Below, piece by piece: positions 1 to 5,949 of a DNA stretch of 9,464 nucleotides. Position 1 is the stretch's first letter. Each line of letters begins with the position of its first letter. Made by a program: the position numbers and the translations under genes. The stretch lies in contig JAISQC010000119.1 of the NCBI GenBank assembly GCA_031274465.1, positions 1-9,464 on the forward strand. The letters are read 5' to 3'. This DNA is from Synergistaceae bacterium (GTDB lineage Bacteria > Synergistota > Synergistia > Synergistales > Synergistaceae). Under the pieces are notes generated by a model, which was given only the letters and a program-made list of their open reading frames with translations, ran no database searches and had not been told where the DNA came from.

Positions 1-5
1 CCAGC

Positions 6-1565
6 CTATCCCGGCATCACGCCGTGCTTGCGCCTCGGGCGCAGCTCGTTTTTGCCGGCAGTCATGACGATCGCCTGATGGAGGGCGGGCCTCGTCTCCT
101 CGGGCAAGATCACCCTGTCCACGAACCCGCGCGCCGCCGCTACGTAGGGGTTGGCGAACGCGGCGCGGTATTCCTCGATCTTTTCGGTGCGGGCTTCCTC
201 TTTGTTAGCCGAAGCTTCTATCTCCTTGCGGAAGATGATGTTGGCCGCCCCTTCGGCGCCCATGACCGCGATTTCGGCCTGCGGCCAGGCCAGCACCACG
301 TCAGCGCCGAGGTCCTTGCTGCACATCCCCAGATACGACCCGCCGTAAGCCTTGCGCAGGACGATCGTTATCTTCGGGGCGGTCGATTCGCTGTAAGCGT
401 AGAGGAGCTTCGCGCCGTGCTTGATTATCCCGCCCATCTCCTGGTTCAAGCCTGGAAGATAGCCCGGCACGTCCTCGAACGTGACGATAGGGATGTTGTA
501 CGAGTCGCAGATGCGGATGTGTCGCGCGGCCTTGCAGGACGCGTCGATGTCCAGGCATCCCGCCATGACCTTCGCCTGGTTCGCGATGATGCCTATAACG
601 TACCCTCCGACGCGGGCGAACCCCGTGACGATGTTGGCGGCGTGAAGGGGCTGGACCTCGAAGAAGTCTCCGCCGTCCACCACGCGGGAGATCACGTCCC
701 TTACGTCGTATCCCTTGTTCGGGTTGGTCGGAACGATCTCGCGCAGCGAGATGTCTGCCCTCTTGGGGTCGTCGCCGGTGTCTTTGAAGGGAGGCTCCTC
801 CAGATTGTTGCTCGGGAGGAACGAGAGGGTCTTGCGAATCTGGCTGTAGCACTCGTCCTCGCCCTCGGCGAAGAAATGGGCCACGCCGGAGGTCTGATTG
901 TGCGCTTTAGCGCCGCCGATCTGCTCGGAGGTCACGTCTTCGCCTGTCACCGCCTTGATGACCTGCGGGCCGGTTATGTGCATGACGCTTGTTTTGTCGA
1001 TCATGTAGACGAAGTCGGTCAGAGCTGGGCTGTAAACCGCTCCGCCGGCGCACGGCCCGGCGATGACGGACAATTGCGGGATGACGCCCGACGCCTTTAC
1101 GTTGCGGAAAAATATATTGCCGTAACCCGAGAGCGCGTCAACGGCCTCCTGTATCCGGGCGCCGCCCGAGTCGTTGATGCCGACGCACGGGGCGCCGTTC
1201 TGCATCGCAAGGTCCAGCACCTTGCAGATTTTTTTAGCGTGAGCTTCGCCAAGCGACCCGCCTATCACGGTAAAATCCTGGCTGTACACGTATACGATGC
1301 GCCCGTCCACCGTGCCGTATCCCGTTACCACCCCGTCGCCGGGGAAGACCGTTTTTTCCATGCCGAAGTTCGAGCAGCGATGCTCCACGAACGCGTCGAG
1401 TTCGACGAAACTGCCCGGATCGAGTATGCGCCCTATCCTCTCCCTGGCAGTCAGCTTGCCTTTTTCGTGCTGCTTGGCGATGGATTTCTCCCCGCCTCCC
1501 TGCGATGCCCTCTCCCGACGCTCGAGCAGTTTTTCGCAGAGTTGATCGATCGATCGATCCGCCAT
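6..1565 (-). CDS. mmdA: Methylmalonyl-CoA decarboxylase / propionyl-CoA carboxylase carboxyltransferase subunit
   Basis: A 519-residue acyl-CoA carboxyltransferase, full length for the MmdA/PccB family. The family moves the carboxyl group between methylmalonyl-CoA (or propionyl-CoA) and biotin on a carrier subunit; in anaerobes it often works in the Na+-pumping methylmalonyl-CoA decarboxylase. Visible motifs are NDSGGARIQE and GPCAGGAVYSPA in the N-terminal carboxyltransferase half, and FEDVPGYLPG and KAYGGSYLGMCSK in the C-terminal half, which form the CoA and biotin sites. I chose the ATG at 1565 because AAAAGGAGG lies 10 nt upstream (1576-1584); an in-frame upstream start at 1610 lacks this support. 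The epimerase gene lies upstream on the same strand, which favours methylmalonyl-CoA as substrate. Biotin-carrier and membrane subunits are not in the window and may lie beyond position 1. Decarboxylase versus carboxylase direction cannot be decided from this subunit alone. Confidence 0.95.
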   Translation of the reverse strand: MADRSIDQLCEKLLERRERASQGGGEKSIAKQHEKGKLTARERIGRILDPGSFVELDAFVEHRCSNFGMEKTVFPGDGVVTGYGTVDGRIVYVYSQDFTVIGGSLGEAHAKKICKVLDLAMQNGAPCVGINDSGGARIQEAVDALSGYGNIFFRNVKASGVIPQLSVIAGPCAGGAVYSPALTDFVYMIDKTSVMHITGPQVIKAVTGEDVTSEQIGGAKAHNQTSGVAHFFAEGEDECYSQIRKTLSFLPSNNLEEPPFKDTGDDPKRADISLREIVPTNPNKGYDVRDVISRVVDGGDFFEVQPLHAANIVTGFARVGGYVIGIIANQAKVMAGCLDIDASCKAARHIRICDSYNIPIVTFEDVPGYLPGLNQEMGGIIKHGAKLLYAYSESTAPKITIVLRKAYGGSYLGMCSKDLGADVVLAWPQAEIAVMGAEGAANIIFRKEIEASANKEEARTEKIEEYRAAFANPYVAAARGFVDRVILPEETRPALHQAIVMTAGKNELRPRRKHGVMPG

Positions 1566-1591
1566 GCCCTCTGATCCTCCTTTTAGTTTAG

Positions 1592-1648
1592 GGAAACGCT
1601 GAATAAACAACCTTTTGGCTGCGAAAAGAACATTTTTTCAGCATTTCC
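1592..1648. mobile_element. Candidate 57-bp MITE-like element with TTAG target duplication
   Basis: GGAAACGCTGAA (1592-1603) and TTCAGCATTTCC (1637-1648) are inverted repeats matching at 11 of 12 positions. They are bordered by identical TTAG direct repeats at 1588-1591 and 1649-1652. A 4-bp YTAR duplication and ends beginning with GG are typical of IS5-group elements, so a non-autonomous derivative is plausible. A small inner stem (CTTTT / AAAAG) could extend the hairpin. The element carries no gene and ends just upstream of the mmdA ribosome-binding site. No T-tract follows on either strand, so it is not an obvious terminator. It could instead be an mRNA hairpin with a fortuitous TTAG repeat. 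Confidence 0.35.
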
Positions 1649-1652
1649 TTAG

Positions 1653-1722
1653 GGAACTGCCGGTTAAATTTTCAAACGCCTGATTGAATCCTCGGGCAGC
1701 CGAATAATCTGACGGCAGTTCC
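1653..1722. repeat. 10-bp perfect inverted repeat with 50-bp spacer
   Basis: GGAACTGCCG (1653-1662) and CGGCAGTTCC (1713-1722) are exact reverse complements. Between them, TCGG-GCAG-CCGA (1692-1703) forms a further small hairpin. The left arm directly abuts the TTAG repeat of the neighbouring candidate element. Flanks differ (TTAG against ATGT), so there is no target duplication. It could be a second element remnant or a structured spacer in the mce-mmdA transcript. Confidence 0.4.
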
Positions 1723-1741
1723 ATGTTTTCGTGATTTGCGG

Positions 1742-2143
1742 CTACCTCTGGCTCAATTCCAGCAGTATGCCCCCAGCCGCCTTCGGGTGGATGAAAGCGA
1801 TCATGGCGCCGCCGGCCCCCAGCCTCGGCTTCTCGTCTATCAGCCTGACCCCATTCGCCTTGAGCTCCGCCAGGCTCGCCTCGAGGTCATCGACCCTGAT
1901 CGCGAGATGGTGTATCCCCTCGCCCCTTTTCTCTATGAACTGAGCTATCGGGCTCTCAGGCGACGTCGCCTCCAGCAGTTCGACTTCGGAGTCCTTGATT
2001 GGAAGAAACGCCGTAGTCACCTTCTGGTCGGCTACGGTCTCCCTGCCGGCGCACTTGACCCCAAGCGTCGCCTCCCAGAATTTGAGCGATTCGTCGATGC
2101 TTTTGACCGCTATTCCAATGTGGTCTATAACCGTGGTGTTCAT
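1742..2143 (-). CDS. mce: Methylmalonyl-CoA epimerase (VOC family)
   Basis: A 133-residue vicinal-oxygen-chelate protein that interconverts (R)- and (S)-methylmalonyl-CoA, linking methylmalonyl-CoA mutase to the decarboxylase or transcarboxylase. Two paired beta-alpha-beta-beta-beta modules are evident. Expected metal ligands are H8 in DHIGIAV, an acidic residue in EVELLEAT of module one, a histidine in GIHHLAIRV, and the glutamate in the C-terminal LLELSQR. Length is typical for the family. The ATG at 2143 is preceded by AAGGAGG (2150-2156) with a 6-nt spacer; in-frame extension upstream gives unconserved-looking sequence. It is transcribed in the same direction as mmdA, 176 nt upstream of it, so the two probably form one propionate-pathway operon. 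A -10 TATAAT lies 37 nt upstream of the start. Confidence 0.93.
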   Translation of the reverse strand: MNTTVIDHIGIAVKSIDESLKFWEATLGVKCAGRETVADQKVTTAFLPIKDSEVELLEATSPESPIAQFIEKRGEGIHHLAIRVDDLEASLAELKANGVRLIDEKPRLGAGGAMIAFIHPKAAGGILLELSQR

Positions 2144-2179
2144 CGCTTTCCTCCTTATCGTCGTCGCGCATACCGGCTG

Positions 2180-2208
2180 ATTATATATGCCAATCGGAAA
2201 CTTTGGAA
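2180..2208 (-). promoter_or_regulatory. Putative sigma70 promoter for mce-mmdA
   Basis: On the minus strand a perfect -10 TATAAT (2185 to 2180) lies 17 nt from a weak -35 TTCCAA (2208 to 2203). It sits 37 nt upstream of the mce ATG. The -35 matches the consensus poorly, so the call rests mainly on the -10 and its position. Confidence 0.5.
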
Positions 2209-2309
2209 GTCCGGCGCGCTTCTTTTTCGCGAATTTTTCAAAACCGCGCGAAATGGCATCAGCTTGAGCGCGCAAATTCAACGCATTTTCTATACAGCAA
2301 AAACGCCAC

Positions 2310-2338
2310 TTGGAACAGAGCAAATTATCGTATATATT
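2310..2338 (+). promoter_or_regulatory. Putative sigma70 promoter for the five-gene plus-strand cluster
   Basis: TTGGAA (2310-2315), a 17-nt spacer, then TATATT (2333-2338), 38 nt before the first gene's ATG. The -10 lies inside a 13-bp dyad, GTATA-TAT-TATAC (2330-2342), which also presents TATAAT on the minus strand. The dyad could be an operator or allow bidirectional initiation. Confidence 0.55.
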
Positions 2339-2376
2339 ATACCGAGCATTTAGCGGCAAATAAGGAGGTGTCGGTT

Positions 2377-2751
2377 ATGGAGATGACGACTTGCAGCATA
2401 TGCGGGAAAATTTTTGGGGCATCTTCGGGTTCGGTCTGCCCGGCATGTCGAAAAACGTTGGATGTCGTATATGACAAGGCCAGGGCTTATCTTCGCGACC
2501 ATCCGAAAGAGAGCATGAACGCGACCGAGCTTGCAAAAGCCATTAAAGAGGACGGGCGCCTCGTCGAGATCCTGATGATCGAGGGCAGGTTCGATACCGG
2601 GGGCGGCGATGAGCAGGCGGATAGCGAGGACGAAAAAAAGAGAAAAAGACTGCTGGAAGACCTGCAGAAAAACCTGTCAACCCCACAACAGCGTGAACGC
2701 GGCGCCACGACATACGCGAGCGACCGGCATGGAACTGGAAAGGAGAGGTAA
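2377..2751 (+). CDS. Zinc-ribbon / helical protein resembling the TIGR03826 (YvyF-like) family
   Basis: A 124-residue protein with an N-terminal four-cysteine ribbon: C6-x2-C9, 11 residues, C21-x2-C24 (CSIC and CPAC). A helical segment follows (about 30-72) in which NATELAKAIKEDGRLVEILMIEGRF looks like a small helix-turn-helix, then a highly charged, probably disordered tail (78-124). This order of CxxC pair, helix with YLR, and HTH-like segment resembles, from memory, the Firmicutes flagellar-operon protein family TIGR03826/YvyF. The ribbon spacing is also close to the rubredoxin-like domain of rubrerythrins, so an iron site is an alternative. The start is set by AAGGAGGT (2362-2369), 7 nt before the ATG; ATG at 2383 is less well spaced. 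It is the first gene of the cluster, 6 nt before fprA, whose Shine-Dalgarno lies within its last codons. Family membership is moderately sure; function is unknown. Confidence 0.78.
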   Translation: MEMTTCSICGKIFGASSGSVCPACRKTLDVVYDKARAYLRDHPKESMNATELAKAIKEDGRLVEILMIEGRFDTGGGDEQADSEDEKKRKRLLEDLQKNLSTPQQRERGATTYASDRHGTGKER

Positions 2752-2757
2752 CAAACT

Positions 2758-3969
2758 GTGCGCTATGACTATTTCAAGCCGATTTCCGAGTCAATATTCT
2801 GGATAGGGTCCAACGACCGGGAAACGGACAGATTCGAGGGGTTGTGGCCCCTGCCTCACGGCGTCGCCTACAACTCGTATTTGCTGCTTGGCGAGAAGAA
2901 CATCCTGATCGACACGGTTAAGGGCTCTTTCGCCGGCGGCCTGTCGGAAAAGATTTCTGCGGCGCTTGCGGGCAAGCCTCTGGACTACGTCATCGTAAAT
3001 CACATGGAGCCGGACCATTCGGGTTCATTGAACGCGATCCGCGCGGCTTATCCCGGCGTTCAGCTCATAGGCAACGCGAAAACTGCGGAAATGCTGAAAA
3101 ATTTCTTCGGCATAGGCGAAAACGTGCTGACGGTCGCGGACGGCGAATCACTCGAGCTGGGGTCCCGCAGGTTCACCTTCGCGCTCACCCCCATGGTACA
3201 CTGGCCCGAGAGCATGGTTGCCTACGACGCGACTGACCGCATCCTCTTTTCGAGCGACATCTTCGGAGGCTTCGGGGCGACGGAAGGGGGAATTTTTGAC
3301 GACGAGGCCGACATGCGCATGGCGATAGAAGAGATGATGCGCTATTATGTAAACATAGTCGGCCGTTTTGCCGCCCCCGCCCTGAAGGCGCTCTTTAAAG
3401 TGCGCGCCCTGGACATAAAGACGATATGCCCGGCGCATGGTCTGATATGGCGCAACGACCCCGGGCGGGTCATCGGGCTGTACGAAAAATGGAGCAGGCA
3501 GGAGACAGAGAGCGGGGTAGTGGTGGTTTACGGCACCATGTACGGCAATACGAAATCGGCCTGCGACGCCATAGCCGGCTCGCTTGCCGAAAACGGGGCG
3601 GGCTGCGTGCGCGTCTACGACATATCGCGCTGCGACCTGTCGCGGGTGACCACGGACATCTGGAGGAACAGGGGCCTCGTTTTGGCGTCCTGCACGTACA
3701 ATATGGAGCTATTCCCGCCGATGGCCGCCCTTCTCAGGCATCTCGAGAACAAGAACATGAAGGGCCGGCACATAGGCCTTTGCGGGACGCACAGCTGGGC
3801 GGACGCGTCCTTGCGCGAGATGTCGGAATTCGTCGAGAGGTCAAAGGGGTGGGCTCTGGTGCCGCCGAAAATATCCATAAAATCCCGCCCAACAGCCGAT
3901 GATTTCGAGCAATGCAGGCTGCTCGCCGCCAATATGGCGGAAGCCCTGAAAACGCACAGCACCGACTAA
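2758..3969 (+). CDS. fprA: A-type flavoprotein / flavodiiron protein (FprA-like)
   Basis: A 403-residue cytoplasmic flavodiiron protein, normal length for the two-domain A-type class. The metallo-beta-lactamase-like domain (about 1-245) carries all expected diiron ligands: H82, E84, D86 and H87 in NHMEPDHSG, H148 in MVHWPES, D167 in SSDIFG and H227 in CPAHGLIW. The flavodoxin domain (about 253-398) has the FMN phosphate loop YGTMYGNTKSA. The family reduces O2 to water or NO to N2O in anaerobes, with electrons from rubredoxin, a rubredoxin reductase or F420H2; no such partner is obvious here. The start is GTG at 2758, with AGGAGAGG 9 nt upstream overlapping the end of the preceding gene; no better start exists. 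It is likely co-transcribed with the zinc-ribbon gene upstream and the methyltransferase downstream. Substrate preference (O2 or NO) is not resolved. Confidence 0.95.
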   Translation: MRYDYFKPISESIFWIGSNDRETDRFEGLWPLPHGVAYNSYLLLGEKNILIDTVKGSFAGGLSEKISAALAGKPLDYVIVNHMEPDHSGSLNAIRAAYPGVQLIGNAKTAEMLKNFFGIGENVLTVADGESLELGSRRFTFALTPMVHWPESMVAYDATDRILFSSDIFGGFGATEGGIFDDEADMRMAIEEMMRYYVNIVGRFAAPALKALFKVRALDIKTICPAHGLIWRNDPGRVIGLYEKWSRQETESGVVVVYGTMYGNTKSACDAIAGSLAENGAGCVRVYDISRCDLSRVTTDIWRNRGLVLASCTYNMELFPPMAALLRHLENKNMKGRHIGLCGTHSWADASLREMSEFVERSKGWALVPPKISIKSRPTADDFEQCRLLAANMAEALKTHSTD

Positions 3970-3997
3970 CGCCAATTCGCACGGAGTGATGGATTGC

Positions 3998-4582
3998 ATG
4001 TTCGAACAACAACTGCTGATGCTTAAGGAAATTATTCACAACCCCCGCGACATGGGCACGTTCGCCTCTAGCTCCAGGGCCCTTGCCGGAGAGATGGCGT
4101 CTGCCCTGTCGCCTCGGACGATGAAAAACGGCACGCTCGTCGAGGTCGGGGCAGGCACCGGCCCGGTCACTGCGGCCCTTCTGGAGCGCGGGGTCCCGTC
4201 CGACAGGCTTGTGGTCATCGAGAAGTCGCCGGCGCTCGCCGAATGCCTCATGAGGCGCTTTCCAAACGTGAATGTCCGCTGCTGCGGCGCCGAGGAGATG
4301 AGTTCCTGCCTCGGCGCCGCCCCCCCAGTGACTGCCATCATTTCGAGTCTGCCCTTCCGCTCCCTTCCCAAGAGCGTGTCGATCGGCATAATGGAAGAGG
4401 TGGAGAGGACGCTTGCGCCGGGGGGCATCTTCGTCCAGTTCACTTACGCGCTCATCGGAGAGATCCCCTGCATACCCGCCGCATTCAGGAAGGTGAGGTC
4501 GCGGCTGGTGTTCCTGAACTTCCCCCCCGCAAAGGTGGAGGTTTTCGTCAAGCCCAAGCCGAGGCGAGCGTACGTCGATTAG
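3998..4582 (+). CDS. Class I SAM-dependent methyltransferase, phospholipid N-methyltransferase-like
   Basis: A 194-residue Rossmann-fold methyltransferase. The SAM-binding motif I is VEVGAGTGPVT (48-58), the acidic residue after strand 2 is E75 in VVIEKSP, and the motif IV region is IISSLPF (114-120). The overall pattern (N-terminal helix with RDMGTFASSS, then motif I, SSLPF, PGG) resembles the COG3963 phospholipid N-methyltransferase / rRNA adenine dimethylase-like group rather than small-molecule O-methyltransferases. A lipid amine is therefore a reasonable guess at substrate, but this is inference. No transmembrane segment is evident. I prefer the ATG at 3998 because GGAG at 3983-3986 lies 11 nt upstream; ATG at 3989 and GTG at 3986 are in frame but too close to that site. 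It follows fprA by 28 nt and precedes the ArnD-like gene by 31 nt. Confidence 0.85.
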   Translation: MFEQQLLMLKEIIHNPRDMGTFASSSRALAGEMASALSPRTMKNGTLVEVGAGTGPVTAALLERGVPSDRLVVIEKSPALAECLMRRFPNVNVRCCGAEEMSSCLGAAPPVTAIISSLPFRSLPKSVSIGIMEEVERTLAPGGIFVQFTYALIGEIPCIPAAFRKVRSRLVFLNFPPAKVEVFVKPKPRRAYVD

Positions 4583-4613
4583 AAGCCCGTTCGGGGACTG
4601 AGTCGCGAATTTT

Positions 4614-5432
4614 ATGAGGATACTCTCCCTTAAAATATACGCAGACACCCTAAACGGCTACAGGGACGGAGTTCCGCGCCTGCTTGACGTGTTCGGCGAG
4701 CTCGATGTCGGGGCGAGTTTCTTTTTTGGGATGGGCGCCGAGGGGACGGGGTCGCCGGTCTCAAAATTTTTGGGCGAGGGCAAGGAAATAGTCGGAAGCG
4801 CCCCGGGCATCCTCCGGGACGCGTCGAAGAGGGGGCACGACTGCGGCATCTACGGATGGAACCCGCAGGAGTGGCGGCGCCGGCTCGACAGATTGAAGGA
4901 CACCACGCTCGAATCCGACATCAAACGGGCGATGGAATATTTCGTCAGGCGCATCGGCCGCCGCCCGAGCGGTTTCGCCGCGCCGGGGTGCCGGGTGAAC
5001 TACATAAGCCTCAGGATACAGGACGACATGCGCTTCAGCTATTGCAGCGACACGTTCGGCTTCTATCCGTTCATGCCGCAGCTGTCGTGGAAGGTTTTTT
5101 CCACGCCGCAGCTGCCATCCACGCTCCCGCCGATGGAAACGGTGCTGAAAAAGACATCGAAAGCCGAAGCCCGGGTTCTGCTGGCTGAACTTGCCGAGGG
5201 ACTCCCCGACGGGTTGAGCGTGTTGCCGATGAACGCCTCGGTTGCCAACGTTCAGGAGCTCGCCTCGCCGCTGTATGAATTTTTGCTGAGGCTGAAGGAC
5301 ATGGGCGTAAAATTCATGAGGCTCGACGATGTGGCCAAAGGGATCGACGTCACCTCGCTGCCTTCTTGCGAGATAGTTTTCGCGAAGGCTTTTGGCGTGC
5401 CGAACGAAGTCGCGGTGCAGAATCCGAAATGA
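4614..5432 (+). CDS. ArnD-like NodB-fold protein with lost catalytic residues (probable pseudo-deacetylase)
   Basis: A 272-residue protein that aligns by eye, end to end, with ArnD, the deformylase of 4-deoxy-4-formamido-L-arabinose-phosphoundecaprenol in lipid A modification. Shared segments include DT-x-G-x(2)-GVPRLL (11-24), the GKEI stretch (57-60), APG (123-125), YCSD (143-146) and the C-terminal GVKFMRLDDV. The catalytic motifs are altered: ArnD's RIDVDT is KIYADT (Y9, with D11 kept); its HAWDH metal motif is YGWNP (80-84); its late catalytic histidine (IHAE) is N207 (MNAS). Metal binding and deacetylation as in ArnD are therefore unlikely. The frame is intact, so this is probably a functional non-enzyme or an altered enzyme, not a decayed gene. 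The start at 4614 lacks a clear Shine-Dalgarno, but the conserved beta-strand begins at once, leaving no room for a later start. The neighbouring methyltransferase hints at envelope lipids; this is weak inference. Confidence 0.83.
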   Translation: MRILSLKIYADTLNGYRDGVPRLLDVFGELDVGASFFFGMGAEGTGSPVSKFLGEGKEIVGSAPGILRDASKRGHDCGIYGWNPQEWRRRLDRLKDTTLESDIKRAMEYFVRRIGRRPSGFAAPGCRVNYISLRIQDDMRFSYCSDTFGFYPFMPQLSWKVFSTPQLPSTLPPMETVLKKTSKAEARVLLAELAEGLPDGLSVLPMNASVANVQELASPLYEFLLRLKDMGVKFMRLDDVAKGIDVTSLPSCEIVFAKAFGVPNEVAVQNPK

Positions 5433-5446
5433 AGGGGGAAATCCTC

Positions 5447-5884
5447 ATGAAAATCGTCGTGATCGACGGCCAGGGCGGGGCGCTTGGGAAGAGCCTGATC
5501 TCCGCCATCAGGGGAGGCCGGAAAAAAACATCCGATTTCGAGATATTGGCGGTCGGCACGAACAGCGCCGCCACCGCCACGATGATCTCGGGGGGCGCGG
5601 ACAGGGGCGCCACCGGGGAAAACCCAGTGGCGGTCGCTTGCAGGGATGCGGACGTCATCGCGGGCCCGGTCGGGATACTTTCGGCGAACTCCATGCTGGG
5701 CGAGATAACGCCCCTCATGGCCCGCTCCATAGGCGAGAGCCGGGCCAAGAAATTCCTGATACCGGTGAGCAAGTGCGACATAGCGGTCGTGGGCGTGTCG
5801 GATATGAGCTACGCTGAATACGTCAGGATGGCCGCAGGGATGATATTGAGGGAAATAGAGGCGGAATCGGCGCCTGCCCAGTGA
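5447..5884 (+). CDS. DUF3842 family protein (Rossmann-like)
   Basis: A 145-residue protein matching, from memory, the DUF3842 family of anaerobic bacteria. Hallmarks are IDGQGGALGK (6-15, a glycine-rich nucleotide-binding-like loop after the first strand), AVGTNSAATATM (35-46), GATGEN (54-59), ADVIAGP (68-74), NSMLGEITP (81-89) and LIPVSKC (104-110). The alternating strand/helix pattern suggests a cytoplasmic alpha/beta fold binding a nucleotide or cofactor; no reaction is known to me. The ATG at 5447 has a purine-rich GGGGGA site (5434-5439) 7-8 nt upstream. An in-frame ATG at 5429 overlaps the previous stop as ATGA and is less likely. It is the last gene of the plus-strand cluster, 14 nt after the ArnD-like gene. 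Confidence 0.87.
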   Translation: MKIVVIDGQGGALGKSLISAIRGGRKKTSDFEILAVGTNSAATATMISGGADRGATGENPVAVACRDADVIAGPVGILSANSMLGEITPLMARSIGESRAKKFLIPVSKCDIAVVGVSDMSYAEYVRMAAGMILREIEAESAPAQ

Positions 5885-5888
5885 ACCT

Positions 5889-5914
5889 AAAAAGCCCTCG
5901 CATTGCGCGAGGGC
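5889..5914 (-). terminator. Intrinsic terminator for the minus-strand genes
   Basis: Perfect 8-bp GC-rich stem GCCCTCGC (5894-5901) / GCGAGGGC (5907-5914) with a 5-nt loop. On the minus strand it is followed by five T (5893 to 5889), about 35 nt after the LysM gene's stop. On the plus strand the stem follows the DUF3842 stop closely but has no T-tract, so termination there would be weak. Confidence 0.85.
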
Positions 5915-5949
5915 AAGTGAAAAACCAAATCGTACGTCCTTGATCGATT

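Noticed and set aside
24..1574. A 516-codon open frame on the plus strand opposite mmdA
   Set aside because: It is the antisense shadow of a clearly conserved gene. It lacks a recognisable domain and arises from high GC codon use.
1590..1650. Transcription terminator between mce and mmdA
   Set aside because: Neither hairpin is followed by a T-tract on the minus strand, and the stems are long-looped and not very GC-rich.
2203..2376. In-frame 58-codon upstream extension of the zinc-ribbon gene
   Set aside because: It covers the promoter region and lies before an excellent ribosome-binding site, and the added sequence is unlike a conserved domain.
3734..4648. Long minus-strand open frame opposite fprA and the methyltransferase
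   Set aside because: It spans two real genes and their gap, with no ribosome-binding site and no domain.
4614..5432. ArnD-like gene considered as an active deformylase or as a decayed pseudogene
   Set aside because: The key ligands are replaced, so normal ArnD activity is unlikely. The frame is intact and other conserved segments are kept, so decay is not supported.
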